Assembly: GCF_017591435.1 (NCBI RefSeq)
Contig: NC_059268.1
Coordinates: 20,641,684 to 20,705,683, forward strand
DNA from: Portunus trituberculatus
Lineage: Eukaryota > Arthropoda > Malacostraca > Decapoda > Portunidae
Reading direction: 5' to 3'
Length of the DNA: 64,000 nucleotides
Below, piece after piece: positions 17,601-30,100 of this stretch; the stretch's first letter is position 1, and every line of letters starts with the position of its first letter. The translations under genes and the position numbers were made by a program. Under the pieces are notes generated by a model that saw only the letters and a list, made by a program, of their open reading frames with translations, ran no database searches and was not told where the DNA came from.

Positions 17601-17701
17601 TATGCCCGGCCATGGTGCAGCTCTGACAGCATGCTGGTGAAGGTGGTGGTGTGTGAGTGCCATCGTAGGTGGAGCTGCGTGTCTGGCACTGACTCCCCCA
17701 T
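14667..17701 (-). CDS. BTB/POZ domain, three C2H2 zinc fingers and AT-hook transcription factor
   Basis: Five exons join in phase with consensus borders: 17701-17521, 17256-17069, 16022-15861, 15525-15364 and 15218-14667 (stop TAG), giving 414 aa. Residues about 10-118 are a BTB domain (LHLRWHSHTTTF, YTDVSLVCDGG, AHRAVLSLCSPYL), the dimerisation module of insect-type BTB zinc-finger regulators. An acidic Asn/Glu linker follows (11 Glu in a row). The C2H2 fingers are at about 226-246, 254-274 and 282-302, joined by TGERPF and TGEKPF linkers. An AT-hook, KRPRGRPPKNP, is at 351-361. The ATG at 17701 sits two bases after an acceptor, so a non-coding 5' exon lies upstream. Expected role: nuclear DNA-binding transcription regulator. 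The orthologue is not certain; tramtrack/lola/ZBTB-like proteins share this layout. The first finger is split by an intron between CPLCKK and EFKSQ. Confidence 0.9.
15590..15760 (+). mobile_element. Retroelement-like 3' fragment inside a BTB intron
   Basis: The plus strand reads SKSLESFKKGLDKFIDS in a short frame, a phrase typical of the 3' tail of arthropod non-LTR elements and related SINE tails. It lies in the intron between the third and fourth coding exons. No ends or target duplication are visible. Confidence 0.35.
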
Positions 17702-18289
17702 TCTGGAATTACAAATGGAGAGGAAATGTAGAAGAGCGTGCATTTTAATATTTTTTCCTTTATGTAAGTTGGGTTCTAGTCAAGGACAACAACATGGAAG
17801 TATTAAAAAAGGCCCCACTGAGGTGCAAATCCCTAAAAAGAATAGAGAAACACATGCATTATGAACTTAATTAATATAAGCCTTGTCTCATGAGTGACGC
17901 ATGACTCCAACTAGCAAGACCAAAACGAGCCGCTCTCTTACGTAAATACACTTCAACTCCACAGCACGTGGCCCTGTTCAAATTCATAAACAAGTCTTAT
18001 CAAGATGAATATACAATTTTAAAGCGACACATCAAACTAAAATGTCTAAATAAAAATACAATTCCATAATGCATCAGTGTTCAAAAATAATGATCACCAA
18101 CACACGATCACCACCACGAACGCCAAGCCGCTGGCTGGCTGGCTGACTCGCAGGTCGAAGGGGACAGGATGCAGAGCGCGCAAACTTCACTATGGAAAAC
18201 AAAAAAGCAGATTTCTTAGGTACAGTCTGACGTCATCCTCAACGGGAAACTACCAAGACAGCTTGAGATGTGGCACAAAGCACAGGACA

Positions 18290-18670
18290 GAGGGTGGGTG
18301 GCGGAGACGGCCCCAGCACTCCCTGGCCTGGGTACAGCAGAGCGCGGCGCTACACAAGGGATGAAGGGAGGCGGGGGTAGCGCGCCCGCCCCGCCCGCCC
18401 CGGGGGTATGGGAGGGACGGGATGGGAGGGAGCACCACACAATTTGGCCGATGATGGGGGAAGGGGGGAGAGAGAGTGCGAGGGTAGAGGGTGGAGTGAG
18501 ACAGAAGGGAGAACGGACAAGCGCCAGCCGGTCCGTTCTCGTACACGCTGCACAGAGAGAACGATTCACGTGCGTCAACTTCTGCCGACGATTGTGTTAT
18601 GAAGGAATCGCGGAGTTAGTCAGCGGGGTGTTGGGCTCCCTAATGGCGGGGTGCTACAGGGCGGGGGTCT
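18290..18670 (-). promoter_or_regulatory. GC-rich, CpG-rich candidate promoter region of the BTB gene
   Basis: The region contains dense CpG and GC boxes (GCCCGCCCCGCCCGCCCCGG around 18383-18405), unlike the AT-rich neighbours. It lies 0.6-1 kb upstream of the first coding exon, where a non-coding first exon is required by the acceptor next to the ATG. No TATA box or initiator could be assigned. The rest of 17,750-20,570 shows no exon; 18,690-19,160 is pyrimidine-rich. Confidence 0.35.
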
Positions 18671-19403
18671 GTTGCCGCCGAGCCAGCACCCACGTCGTCA
18701 CTCCCCCACTACCCTCTCCCTCCACCATCGTCCTCCCCTCCGCCCGTCCACCGCCAACCCTCAATCCTCGCCCCACAGCCAGGCTAACACGCATGTCTTC
18801 CCGCCCCCAGCACCACCTACGACAAACGCAGTATTCTCCCCACCAACAGCAGCTCTACGGTTGCTCAATACGCCTCCACTTCATACCCTCCCTCATCCAC
18901 ATCTCATTCTTCTTTGCCTCTTTTCAATCCTCTTGTCTACATTGACCGAAGAGGGAGAGAATGAGACAGAGCAAGAGTGAGACAAAAAAAAAAAGTAAAT
19001 AAATAACACTCAAAAGACTTATCCATCCCTCGTACTCTCTATCCCCAGGCCTGGTCACACTCCTCTCCTGCTTCCCTCCCTCCTCGCCCTACCGCCAGCA
19101 CCACATTAACCCTGGCGCCCCCTCGCCCCCTCGCCCAGCCGTCCCCACCCCACTTTACCCTTGTTTTCACTGTTAGTTGGACATGAGGGGGATTCTTCTA
19201 TGCGGGGCCGCAACTGTCACCCTCCTACCCGCAACACACACCAACGACATCTAACGAGCTCAAAAGGGGGAACAAGCCACGAAGATAACGATGATGACGA
19301 TGATGAAAGTGATGAAAATACCAAGATTCTAGTATTTTCGTCTCTAAATCCTTACAGTAACAATAGCAACAGTATTACAGCCACCAAAACTGACGATACT
19401 GTT

Positions 19404-19632
19404 TATGTAGACCACTTGGTATTGTGTACATTCAGAGACAGTTCAACGCCGCACTTCCACTACTATTTTCAAAAGGCTCCAGTAGTTGCAGTTCTTCAGG
19501 TTTTTATGGTTCTAGGGACAAATTAGCAAGATTTCTATATAATTAACATGAGAAATTCTCTTAAGAAACCGAATGAACATCTATGTGGCCTTTGAAAACA
19601 GTTGTGGTGAGAGAGCAAAGTATTTCAGGAGT
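19404..19632. mobile_element. MITE, diverged copy
   Basis: Shares the core TTTTATGGTTCTAGGGACAA and the end GTGAGAGAGCAAAGTATTTC with the complete MITE at 3341-3553. The left arm is weakly preserved, so the left boundary is approximate. Confidence 0.55.
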
Positions 19633-19814
19633 GGTAGGAGGAGACCCATCTTTCCTCAGCCCGTCACCAGTCCCAGCAACACGCAAGCTCTACCCTCGGC
19701 TCTCATTTATCAGGCTCACGCGAGGCACTGATAAGCCTTGGGCAACACTCAGGACTTTGAGCTGAGAGGTGACGAATGAGCTCATGTAGTAACGCAGAAT
19801 ACAGAGAAAGTACA

Positions 19815-19860
<46 letters not shown>

Positions 19861-20054
19861 GTAAATCATTTTCATTTGTATCTCATCTCCAACATACTCT
19901 CAAACAGTAGCTTTGGTCTTCACAACAGTCAGGCAGTCGCCCCCAGAGGCTTATCCATTCTGATGTCGGTTACTTATGATTCAGCAGGATATCCTTGGCG
20001 CGTCGCTCCCTGTAGCTTAAATGTGACATCGCTCCTCATCCCATCATCAGCTGA

Positions 20055-20240
20055 AACACTTCTACGCCGCATCTCTACTTAATTCAAAAGGTCTCTAGTT
20101 GAGGTAACAAGTGTTTCCAAGGGTGTTCTTTTATGGTTCTAGTCAAACGTTATGAAGATCTCTACATTATTGGCAGGAGAAACACTGTCATCTTTGAAAA
20201 TGGTAGCGGTGATAAAGTAAAACGTTTCTGAATACTGGTT
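20055..20240. mobile_element. MITE, diverged copy
   Basis: The left end CTGAAACACTTCTACGCC and right end AAAACGTTTCTGAATACTGG are inverse to each other, and the centre has TTTTATGGTTCTAGTCAA. Same family as 3341-3553. Confidence 0.55.
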
Positions 20241-20621
20241 AGTGCTCATTATTCCATCAACGTCTTTCCCTCTCCGGGATAGTTATTAACCTGTGATGAA
20301 TTGCTTCCATAGCGTCACTTTAACCGTCGTTTTTCACTTCAGATCACATCAAATCAATTACTGTTCGCAGGCATTCAGTTTCCACTTTCTCAATCTCCAA
20401 TACAATCCTTTGCCTAACACGGATGAAAAGTGAACACAATTTTCATTCTTACGAACTGAAATCCAACGAAACGCAGTGAAGAGAACGAGTCACGCACTTG
20501 TTTATTATTTTCGTCAGCACCAGCTACAGGAAGCGACGTGACTGAAGCTTTCTGAAGGACTGATGTCACTCAATGCCCGGCACAGAAGACTCGTAGTAAA
20601 TGTAGTGATGGTGCAATAATA

Positions 20622-20830
20622 GTGAAGGTGGCAATAGCATCAGTGATAATACCAGCACGACAGCAACAGCAACAGTGGCAGCAGCAGCAACAGCAACAAC
20701 AACAGCAACAGCAGCAGCAACAACAGGGGCGCAGGCCGTCCGTCAAGCGTCCTCGAGCCTCCAGCGTGACGCGTCGCGGACACCTGATTTCCGGCGGTGA
20801 CGACGACGACGAGCTGGTGGTGGACTCCCC
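20622..20830 (+). CDS. Candidate coding exon: poly-glutamine followed by basic and acidic segments
   Basis: The plus-strand frame gives about 21 Gln (one interrupted by Trp) encoded by mixed CAG and CAA codons. A basic stretch (GRRPSVKRPRASSVTRRG) and an acidic stretch (GGDDDDELVVDSP) follow. Mixed codons argue against a simple trinucleotide slip and for selection on protein. The following sequence is CpG-rich and protein-like until the (CT)/(CA) microsatellite at about 20840. I cannot place an acceptor or donor with confidence or connect it to another exon. It could be part of a transcription-factor gene, or non-coding. Confidence 0.3.
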
Positions 20831-20871
20831 CCTTATTCTCCCTCTCTCTCTATCTCTCACTGAAATTTATC

Positions 20872-20872
20872 A

Positions 20873-20923
<51 letters not shown>

Positions 20924-21819
20924 GAGAACCACCACATCGCAAAAGCCTCTCCGTGCCTCCCCTTCCCTTCAACCACTCACTCGTCCACCAGTCCGTCCCT
21001 CCGTCCCACCTTCCCCTTCCCTTCCCTCACCATTCTTCATCCCTCGCCGCTCCTCCCTCTCTCCCACTCCCTCTCACTTCACCTCACGACACTACCTCTC
21101 CTCTCCTGCAGCCGCCTCACAGTCTCAACCTTCCTTCCTTACCTGCTTCTCCTCCTCCTTCTACCTCATCCCTCTCATTATATACACTCTCCGATCACCA
21201 CCACCACCACGTTGCCCTCCTCGTCCTTCTCCCTCTCATCCAAGTGCTCTATTCCTTTGTCCTCCCTCTCTCCTCACCTGTGTCCTGCCCCCTCACCGTC
21301 CCTTCTTTACCTGGGTTCTGGCCCCATCCTCTACCCCTTCCGCGCCCCCCATCATTACCTGGTCTTCCGGAAACCCCGCCACATTCCCCCCTCGACTTTC
21401 AACTTTCCGGGGAGGAGCGATTGGGGAACGGCAGGTGGTGTGTGCGAGGGGAAGGGGAGAGAGAGGAAGGGGATTATGATACGCAGAGGACGAATGTTGG
21501 GTGGATGGGGGGATGTGAAGGGAGCGGAGGTGATAGCTGGCTGAGGACGAAGACAGTGGAGATGCGAAGGATGAGGAGAATGAAGAGGAACAGGAAGAGG
21601 AGGAGTTGTGAGGCTAAATGAATCCGCGACACAAAGAAATGACAAGGAAACTTTGCAAGGTCTACCGTTCTCTTACCTGACGAGAGGAGGAGGACGAAGA
21701 GGAGGAGGAGGAGGAGAGGGAGGAGAAGGAAAGACAGACAAGTGACGAGGGAATGGAGGGTGGGGAGAGGCATGACACAACCAACAATACACACTTGCTG
21801 TTGTTCCTTCCCACCCTCT

Positions 21820-21866
<47 letters not shown>

Positions 21867-21993
21867 ATACATCAATTAACACAGTATAATAGGGAATCGG
21901 TAACTCACATCCTCCTGTAAGCAAGGGATAATAAAAGGATCGAAACAAGAAAAAAAAGGAAAGTTTTCACGTACCTAACTCAGAGAAAAAATA

Positions 21994-22069
<76 letters not shown>

Positions 22070-22169
22070 GTGTTTTAGTTTTCGTCTCAAGTTGAATGAG
22101 AAACTGAAGTCACTCTAATGTTTGTACTGAGTGTAAATGTTCATTGTTTCTGTATTTTAAAGAGATTTT

Positions 22170-22259
<90 letters not shown>

Positions 22260-22286
22260 TATCTATCAATGATATACACCTACCCG

Positions 22287-22331
<45 letters not shown>

Positions 22332-22535
22332 TCTACACAGGAACAAATATCCAAGGTAAAAATAATTACCATTCAACAACAACAACAACAACAACAACAA
22401 CAACTACTACTACTACTATTGCTAAAGTTATATGCGAAGTTACAACACTACGCATAACACGTTAACGAAGCTATCACCACCACCAAACACACACACACAC
22501 ACACACTAATCTTAAAGCTTGAGATAGTGTTTAGG

Positions 22536-22583
<48 letters not shown>

Positions 22584-22952
22584 TGAAGGGAACGTGATGG
22601 GTACATGTGGGGGACTGGAAGAGATGCGGATGGTTGGGGGGTGGGGAGAAGGGAGGCGAAACGACTGAGGGAGGGAGGGAGGGAGGAGGAAGGGTACATC
22701 TGAGGTACTGTAAGGGAGGGAAGCAGGGAGGGAGCAAAGGAGGGTACAGCCAAGACACAGAAAGGAGTGGAGGGAGGGAGTAAGAAATATGGGGAGAGAA
22801 GGAAGGGAAGGAAGGGAGGAGAGGATGAAGGGAACGTGAGGCAATAGAGGGAGGGAAGAATGAGGGAAGGAAATGATGGGAAGGAAGGGACGAATAATGG
22901 AGGAGGAGGAGGAGGAGGAGGAAATTAAAGTGAGGGGAAACGAGGAAAAGGA

Positions 22953-23030
<78 letters not shown>

Positions 23031-23295
23031 GATTAGTGGGTTAAGACATATTTCCTTGAATTGAGCGCCTCCCCGAGTGACGCAATGGCTATGGCTGTTC
23101 CTGATGCTACTGCTGCTGCTGTTGTTATTGTTGTTGTTGTTGTAGCGAGGGCAATAAGGTTTTGATGTCACCATGCACATAACTACATCTATGAGTAGTA
23201 GTATTGGTGGTGGTGGTGGTGGTAGTAGTCGTTATTGAAACTAACTAGTAAATAAACGGAGGAGGAAAATTATTAGTAACACGAACCCACTGACC

Positions 23296-23349
<54 letters not shown>

Positions 23350-23911
23350 TCATAGAATTAACACTGACGACTCCTCTTAAAAGTAATAAGGAAAACCGAT
23401 CAACAGCACTGGAAACATGAAGAACGGGAAGCGCACGTCAAGGTCACACTCTGCCAGTTGCGTGAAGCGACGTAACAAACTAAACGAAACGAACAAGATG
23501 ATGTTTTCCATTCAAATAAGAAGAAAAGAAGTTAAAATAGGGATGATTCAAAATGTCAATGATGTTTTCTTGATTCTAGTTAAAAAGGAGAGAAGAAATA
23601 TGCGTAACAAACTAAATGAAGCGAAGATGTTTTCCATTTAAATAAGAAAAGATGAATTAGGGATGATTCAAAATGTCAATGATGTTTTCTTGATTCTAGT
23701 TTAAAAAAGAGAAAAAAATGAATGTGTTGAATGAGAATAGTAACAAAATACGAAAAGATATTGTCGTTTCAGTGGAAGTTATGATTTTTCAAGTGATTTT
23801 TTACGAATCCAGTGATTATTCGGAGAAAAAAAGGAGAGAGAGAAAAAAAGGAGAATTCGGCGCAATAAACGAAAATTGTCTCGTTATATCTGACACTTGA
23901 TAATAACGGTC

Positions 23912-23970
<59 letters not shown>

Positions 23971-24028
23971 CTGTATATCTATTTCTACCATAAATCTTTT
24001 TACACCTGTACGCTTTATTCCGTGTCAA

Positions 24029-24078
<50 letters not shown>

Positions 24079-24204
24079 GTGTCAAGTGCCAGTCACACAC
24101 AACTACTACGATCTCAGCAAAAAGTTCCACAGATAGGTGATGGATGAGAGAAAGAGGGCCAATATTTTTACTTCTGGGTGTTTGCAGAGGTACATTGAGC
24201 AATG

Positions 24205-24255
<51 letters not shown>

Positions 24256-24531
24256 AGGGACGTGAGAGTGAGTGCGGTGTGGTGTTATTTAGGCAGCGAA
24301 GGGCGTGGTGCAGTGTAGCATACAGAGGGTGACGGCATACGTGTACGTAGGTGTGGTGGGTGTAACACAGGAAATGGCGCGGTGCTACTTCCAGCGGCGG
24401 CGGCAGCAACATGTTGAAGACCCACCCACCCTACACACACACACACACACGGTCCCTTTTCCCGCCACCTGCTGCTGCCCCGAACTCTTCACCACCACCA
24501 CCGCCACCGCCACACTGCCACGAGGTCGCTA

Positions 24532-24573
<42 letters not shown>
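20872..24573. repeat. Microsatellite-dense block
   Basis: At least fourteen arrays lie in 3.7 kb. (CA)n: 20872-20920, 21821-21862, 22290-22329, 22489-22506, 24535-24573. (GT)n: 21998-22067, 24207-24251. (GA)n: 22172-22252, 22541-22578, 22955-23027, 23299-23346, 23914-23967. (CT)n: 24032-24075. (CAA)n: 22377-22402. Intervening DNA is often purine-only (22600-22950) or pyrimidine-only (20950-21370). No exon is supported. Confidence 0.9.
23472..23709 (+). repeat. Imperfect tandem duplication of about 120 bp
   Basis: The block beginning CGTAACAAACTAAA and ending TTTTCTTGATTCTAGTT occurs twice in direct orientation, offset about 120 bp, with small indels. Non-coding. Confidence 0.75.
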
Positions 24574-24577
<4 letters not shown>

Positions 24578-25049
24578 CCAAAACATTCGTAAGGCGTTAA
24601 GATCCCCATAGTGCGATATAGAAGTGTGTTGTCTAGTTCCCCAAGTCTAATACAGAAACAATCCAGACTCCTTTAGAAAATAGATCTGATGAAGAATATA
24701 AAAGTATGGTAGTGAAAATACGTGGAGGTCCCGTGTGGATAAGAAGTGTGAGATAAAATCAATATTCTACGCCATTACACCGTTGATAAACCTGAAGGGG
24801 CTGACGAAAGTGTTCCTAGAGTTAAGTAATCAGCGAGGCAGCTACAGCCGGATCGGGGTTTAGGGCTGAGGGGCACCACCACCACCACCATCACCACCGG
24901 GTCCCCCTAAGGCCGGACACACACACACCACCACCTTTCCTCAGCCCCCTCTCATTTGTCCCCTTGGCCCTCCCTCCCTACCCCACTCCCTAACCCTTTC
25001 ACCCCACCGCCTCCTTCGTTTCCCCTTCACCCCACACCTTCCTCCGCAC

Positions 25050-25097
<48 letters not shown>

Positions 25098-26261
25098 CCT
25101 CGTCGCTTCACGGTGCGAAAGGCGACACCGACCCACTGCAGCATCTGAGGCTCCACGCACGCCTCACCAAAAGACGAAAGCTTTACAACCTCCCACCTCG
25201 ACACCATTCCCTCGCTTCCCTCTCCTGGCTTCGGGAGGACGCAGGATCACTCACTGCTGCCCCTCGCGATTTAAAGATAAGAGTTCGGCGTCAAAGTAAA
25301 GGACTACAGGGCCACACTACGTTGTATGTAGTACGTACGTACATAGCAGTGCTGGTGTCCTCTCTGACCTAGCAGTCCTAACGCCCCACCCTACCTATCC
25401 ACCACCACCACCACCCCGCAACATTCTGGGGCCGTCCACAAGTCGCGCTTTAACATTAATCTCAGTTTGTCATTTTGAGTCTTTAATTAAACGCGACGTA
25501 GTTTGGTACACTTTTGGACTGCACGTCTTCAATTTAGCCTGGCCGGTCATTTAGGGTGAGCAGGCCATGGGTTGTACCAAGTGACGGTGCGAGACGAAGA
25601 GGGAGGAAAAAAAGTCCCGCAGCAGCAGCAGCAGCAGCAGTGAGGTACAAAACAGCTACAAGAAGCATGAACAGAGAATGAAAATTTGTTGAAGCAAGAC
25701 AAGGCGAGAGTTGAGGCGAGGTGGTGGCGGTGAAGGGAGTGGGTGTTGCCCCTGTGGGCCAGGGTGACGTGGCGGCGCGCCCTGTGGATGAAGGGGCGCG
25801 GGGGGCAACCGTGGTCGGGGTTGGGCCCTTCCCTCCTTCTCCTCCCTCATCTCACCCGTCCTGACTCCCCCCATGGCCTGGGGCCGCCACCCCCAGCCCG
25901 ACCACCACCGCCCAGTCATTACAAGGGGCCGGAGGGGTGGCGCTCTCAGCAGCAGACTACAGCTTTATGGCGTGGGGGCCGCAAGTATTCGTACCCGAGC
26001 CTATGTTTCTCCGCAGTGCGAGGCCGCTACGGGGCACACCCCGCCCCGAGCACCAGCGCCGCTCACCCTCCTTGTCGGCGGAGTGCAATTTAGGAATTTG
26101 TTACATCAATGTGGCGCTGAGGGACAGGAGGACGGGCGGGCGACTGGCTAGCAGGGCGGGTGATGGTGACCGCTGCCGCCCTTGTGTGACGCCGCGGGCC
26201 TCTGCCCTGCCCACCCACTCTCACTCACTCCACTCTGCACCTCGCCGCTCCTTTCCGCCCG

Positions 26262-26334
<73 letters not shown>

Positions 26335-27145
26335 AGAGGTCACTAGGGGGCCTCACACCCTGACGGATGCCGCTGTCACCACCTCCGTCACTCCTGTGTG
26401 GGTCAGGCAAGACCAGCCCTCTCCCTCCCCGCTCTCCTTCCCCCCCACCTTAACCGACCTCAGCAGGCGCCAGACCTTTCCCTCAGTAGGACGCACCCGT
26501 CTATTGGGTCCTCAGGCCGCGTCCCCACCAGGATCTCCTGAGGGCCGCCTCTCACCCAACCCACGCACAACACACCAGCCCTGTGTTCAAAGGAAGAAGC
26601 ACTAGAGCTCGCATCCACCTATTCCTGTACACACACGTCTCCTCGGACATCGGTCGTCAGATTCAGTACAAGGCCAGATGGTGGCGCCACGATTTCCATG
26701 CTCTCCCCAGCCCGTCATTCCACGAAATTTCTCTTCAAAACTGTTCAACGAATATTCACTGTGTTTGGTGGCATACATACTAAGTTTTTCGCCCATCACT
26801 TAGAATAAAATATGTTGATATTTGAGGGATGAATAACCAACTACTTTTATGCTTTCGCTTCACACTTTGTTTATATTTCCGAAGATTATAAAATGACGAC
26901 AAAAATAATGAAACTACGTAAAATAGACAACGAAGGACTGAAAACGTGGGTGATGGTTGTGGTGGTAGTGGCGGTGGCAGGGTGGTGGTGGTGGTAGTGG
27001 CGGAGGGGTTTTGCCGCGGTAATTTCACCCTTATGGCGCCCCGTGGTGCCGCGAGCTGCAGCGCTTTCGTCCAACTAAAGGAATCTGGCTCTATTTTTCT
27101 TGTGACACTCGCACGTCTATGCACACCCATAGACAAGGTAATGGA

Positions 27146-27196
<51 letters not shown>

Positions 27197-30100
27197 CTCT
27201 CTCTCTCTCTCGGAGGGGCAATGGTGGAGCCCACAAATGTGTCACACCCACACGCGTGAGTTAGGAAGGCAGGAGACACGCAGAGACTGTGTCGTTGGCG
27301 CAGACTGGGATACACAGGCATCAGTGCTCAGTTCCTGCCCGGTAGCCTTAACCCACATACATGCACGTGCACTGTTGACATATCGGTACACCAGTTACAA
27401 GCAACACTGGTAGAAAGATAAGGGCACAATATTAGATATACAACTGTCGCCCCACCCACACTGTCACTCAACTCACTTCTCTCACTGCCTGGCCTCACTG
27501 CAGGTGTACTGACTTATGAACAGTGCCGACCTCCGCTAAGTCAGTGACCCGCCGCTGCCCTTCACCACCACCACGACTCTCCCACAGGAACTGCCACCGC
27601 CTCACACCGTCCAAGAGGCGAGGAAACAAACTTTTTTTCCTTTTGTCTCGCTTCAATGAAGTGTACTTGTATCAACACTACGAGTCCAAACATAATTAGA
27701 GGCAAGAAAGGATGATGAATTTCAGGGCAAGTTATTTTTTTCTTCATCTTGGCCACAGTTGCGACCAAGACCTCACCTATTCCCTTCTAGATGGACCACG
27801 CCCTCTCAGGCACCACACCCATCCACTTCGCAATCGTCAGCGCCTGCAAGATCTCACTGGGCATTGCATAACAGCTCACGCAAGAGGGACGAGTGGCGCC
27901 GCTGCCTGACCGCTCGCCCACCAGCCCGTCCTTCCCCCACCCCTTTGCCTCCACGTTGCAATTATCAAGTTAGAAAATGTAAAGAACTCCGCACTGGCTC
28001 GCAGAAACAGACCCTGCACGTTGGTGGCACTGGTGATGAGCGCGGCGGCTGCAGTCCTCTCCTCTTTGGCCAGTATTCTTGGGAGTCACCCACGGTTACT
28101 CTCCGTCTCCCTAATCATCGGGTTACTCCAACCGTGGGAGGAGTCAGGCAACACCACCATCACCACTACTACCACCATCACCAGCCGCCTGCAGCCCGCC
28201 AGGAGCCGCCTCAACCAAGGAAACACCTGAGTATGTGGCTGGTGCGTTGCGTCCTGGAAAAGTGGTCACCCCTTCTGCCCCTCCATCGGACATCACTCAG
28301 CCCGGTGTCCCGAGGGGCCTTTTGTCTACCCTCGCTCTAAGTTATTATATGAAAAAAAAAAAAAAAAAAAGCACGGGCACCACAAAGTCCGGTCCTCTGG
28401 TGGGTCAGGTGGGAGGGAGAGCGGCAGGGCAGGGCGTGGGGAAGGGTCGCCCAGTGGGAGATGAGAAGAGGGGTCGACCAGCCCTTCACTTCACTGGCTG
28501 GCCCACCGCCTCGCCCCTCTCCCGGGTCGCTGCCTTGCCGCTGCCCACACTCCCCTTCCCCTACCCCCCCTTCTCGAATCCCTTTCCTCTTCCTCCCCTC
28601 CTTCCTCCTACCGAGTTTCGACACATCTATTTCCCAGTCGATGTGTTTAATAATAATAATACTAATAACGCCATGATGCAACACCCACCACCACAACGGC
28701 GGACGGACGAGATCGCCGCCAGAAATACGTTACCCTTGTCACAAACTCGGACTTGAATTTCAGCAGCAGGTCAGTCCTTACAACAGGACGAGACACTGGC
28801 GGCGCTCGGCCCTGGATGGGAACACAGTCCACCCTCGCCAGTCCACCAACACCGGTCCACCAGCTGCCGCCTCCCTCATTCCCCTGCACCCTTCTCCTCC
28901 TCCTCCTACCATCAGCACCACGTGACCGTAGCCGTGTTTATGGCGCTCAATATTTGGTTTCAGACCATCTCCACTTCCACGCAGTCACATGGGGTGGGGG
29001 AACGAATTATGGGCCTATGTGCTCACTGAGAGTAGCTAGACAGTGGCTGCAAAATGCTACTTGATTGATAGAATCCCTGATGGCTGATGGCTAAGGCCTT
29101 GAGGGAATTTTGATATTACTTAGTTTTAATTACCGAGAATGTCTAGTGAGATGATAAATACTTTGTTTAATGGGATTATGAAAATGAAGAATTAAGAGAG
29201 ATAACTGCAAATAGTAAAGTCGATCATCGAATATTGTTTAACTGATTTGCGTCAGTGCAGTCCTCCTCCTCTTTCTTCTTCTTCCCCACCTTCTCCTATT
29301 CCACTCCCGCAAGAGCCGAAGACCAAACAGGCTCCGGCAGATAACACCCATGACAAGCTGACTGCGACTTGCGATCAGCATCGAGAGGGGCAAAGTTTAC
29401 CGTGTCACATGAAAATCCATTACTTAGCGTTTCGTATTGATGCCACAGGAAGCTCTGGTATTCGAAGTCACTATCTTATACATTTTTTTTTTTTTCGTTC
29501 AGTGTTTAAACAGTGAAGTTGAACATCTAAAATACAATCAGTGTCACGTGATTAGGGTGCGCATCTCCCCATATCTTGCCTCCGTTTTGTTCTTTTACTT
29601 TTCTTTGTTAGTTTCATGAAAGAGACCGCATGTAAAACGACTAATATTACTCTATCCTCAAGTGAACTAATACCACACACCGAACTTTTCACAATTAGCA
29701 AGGCACAGGGCAAACCTTTCACCGATGAATTTACGCAGCTGATAAGAATGTACATGATTCACATACATTCGTTCTCTCACAAATTTCCTTCAGGAACAAG
29801 AAATAATTAAATCTAGGGCAATAATAACGCAGTGAACTATAAATTCCCGCGGCATAATGGCACACAGGATTTCTCCCATGACAACAAACGTGCCATTCCC
29901 TCCCTCGATCCACACGTTCTCAAGTGGCTCACAGAATTCCCTCCATCACAACCCTGCCAGACGTATTAACATGCCCCGGATACCCTACATACTCCCTTTT
30001 CACACTTATTTGGTACAATTTTATATTTTCTCATATTCAGTGGTATAATTTCATTAGTCCCTCACATATGACGCCAGTGACGAAGAGAACTTACTTGGAA

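Noticed and set aside
20797..21621. 274- and 285-aa Pro/Ser/His-rich plus-strand frames
   Set aside because: Beyond the poly-Q segment they translate pyrimidine-rich and CA-repeat DNA; composition is that of low-complexity sequence, not a protein family.
28235..28756. 173-aa plus-strand frame with a Lys run
   Set aside because: The Lys run translates a poly-A tract and the remainder is Pro/Arg low complexity; no borders or motif.
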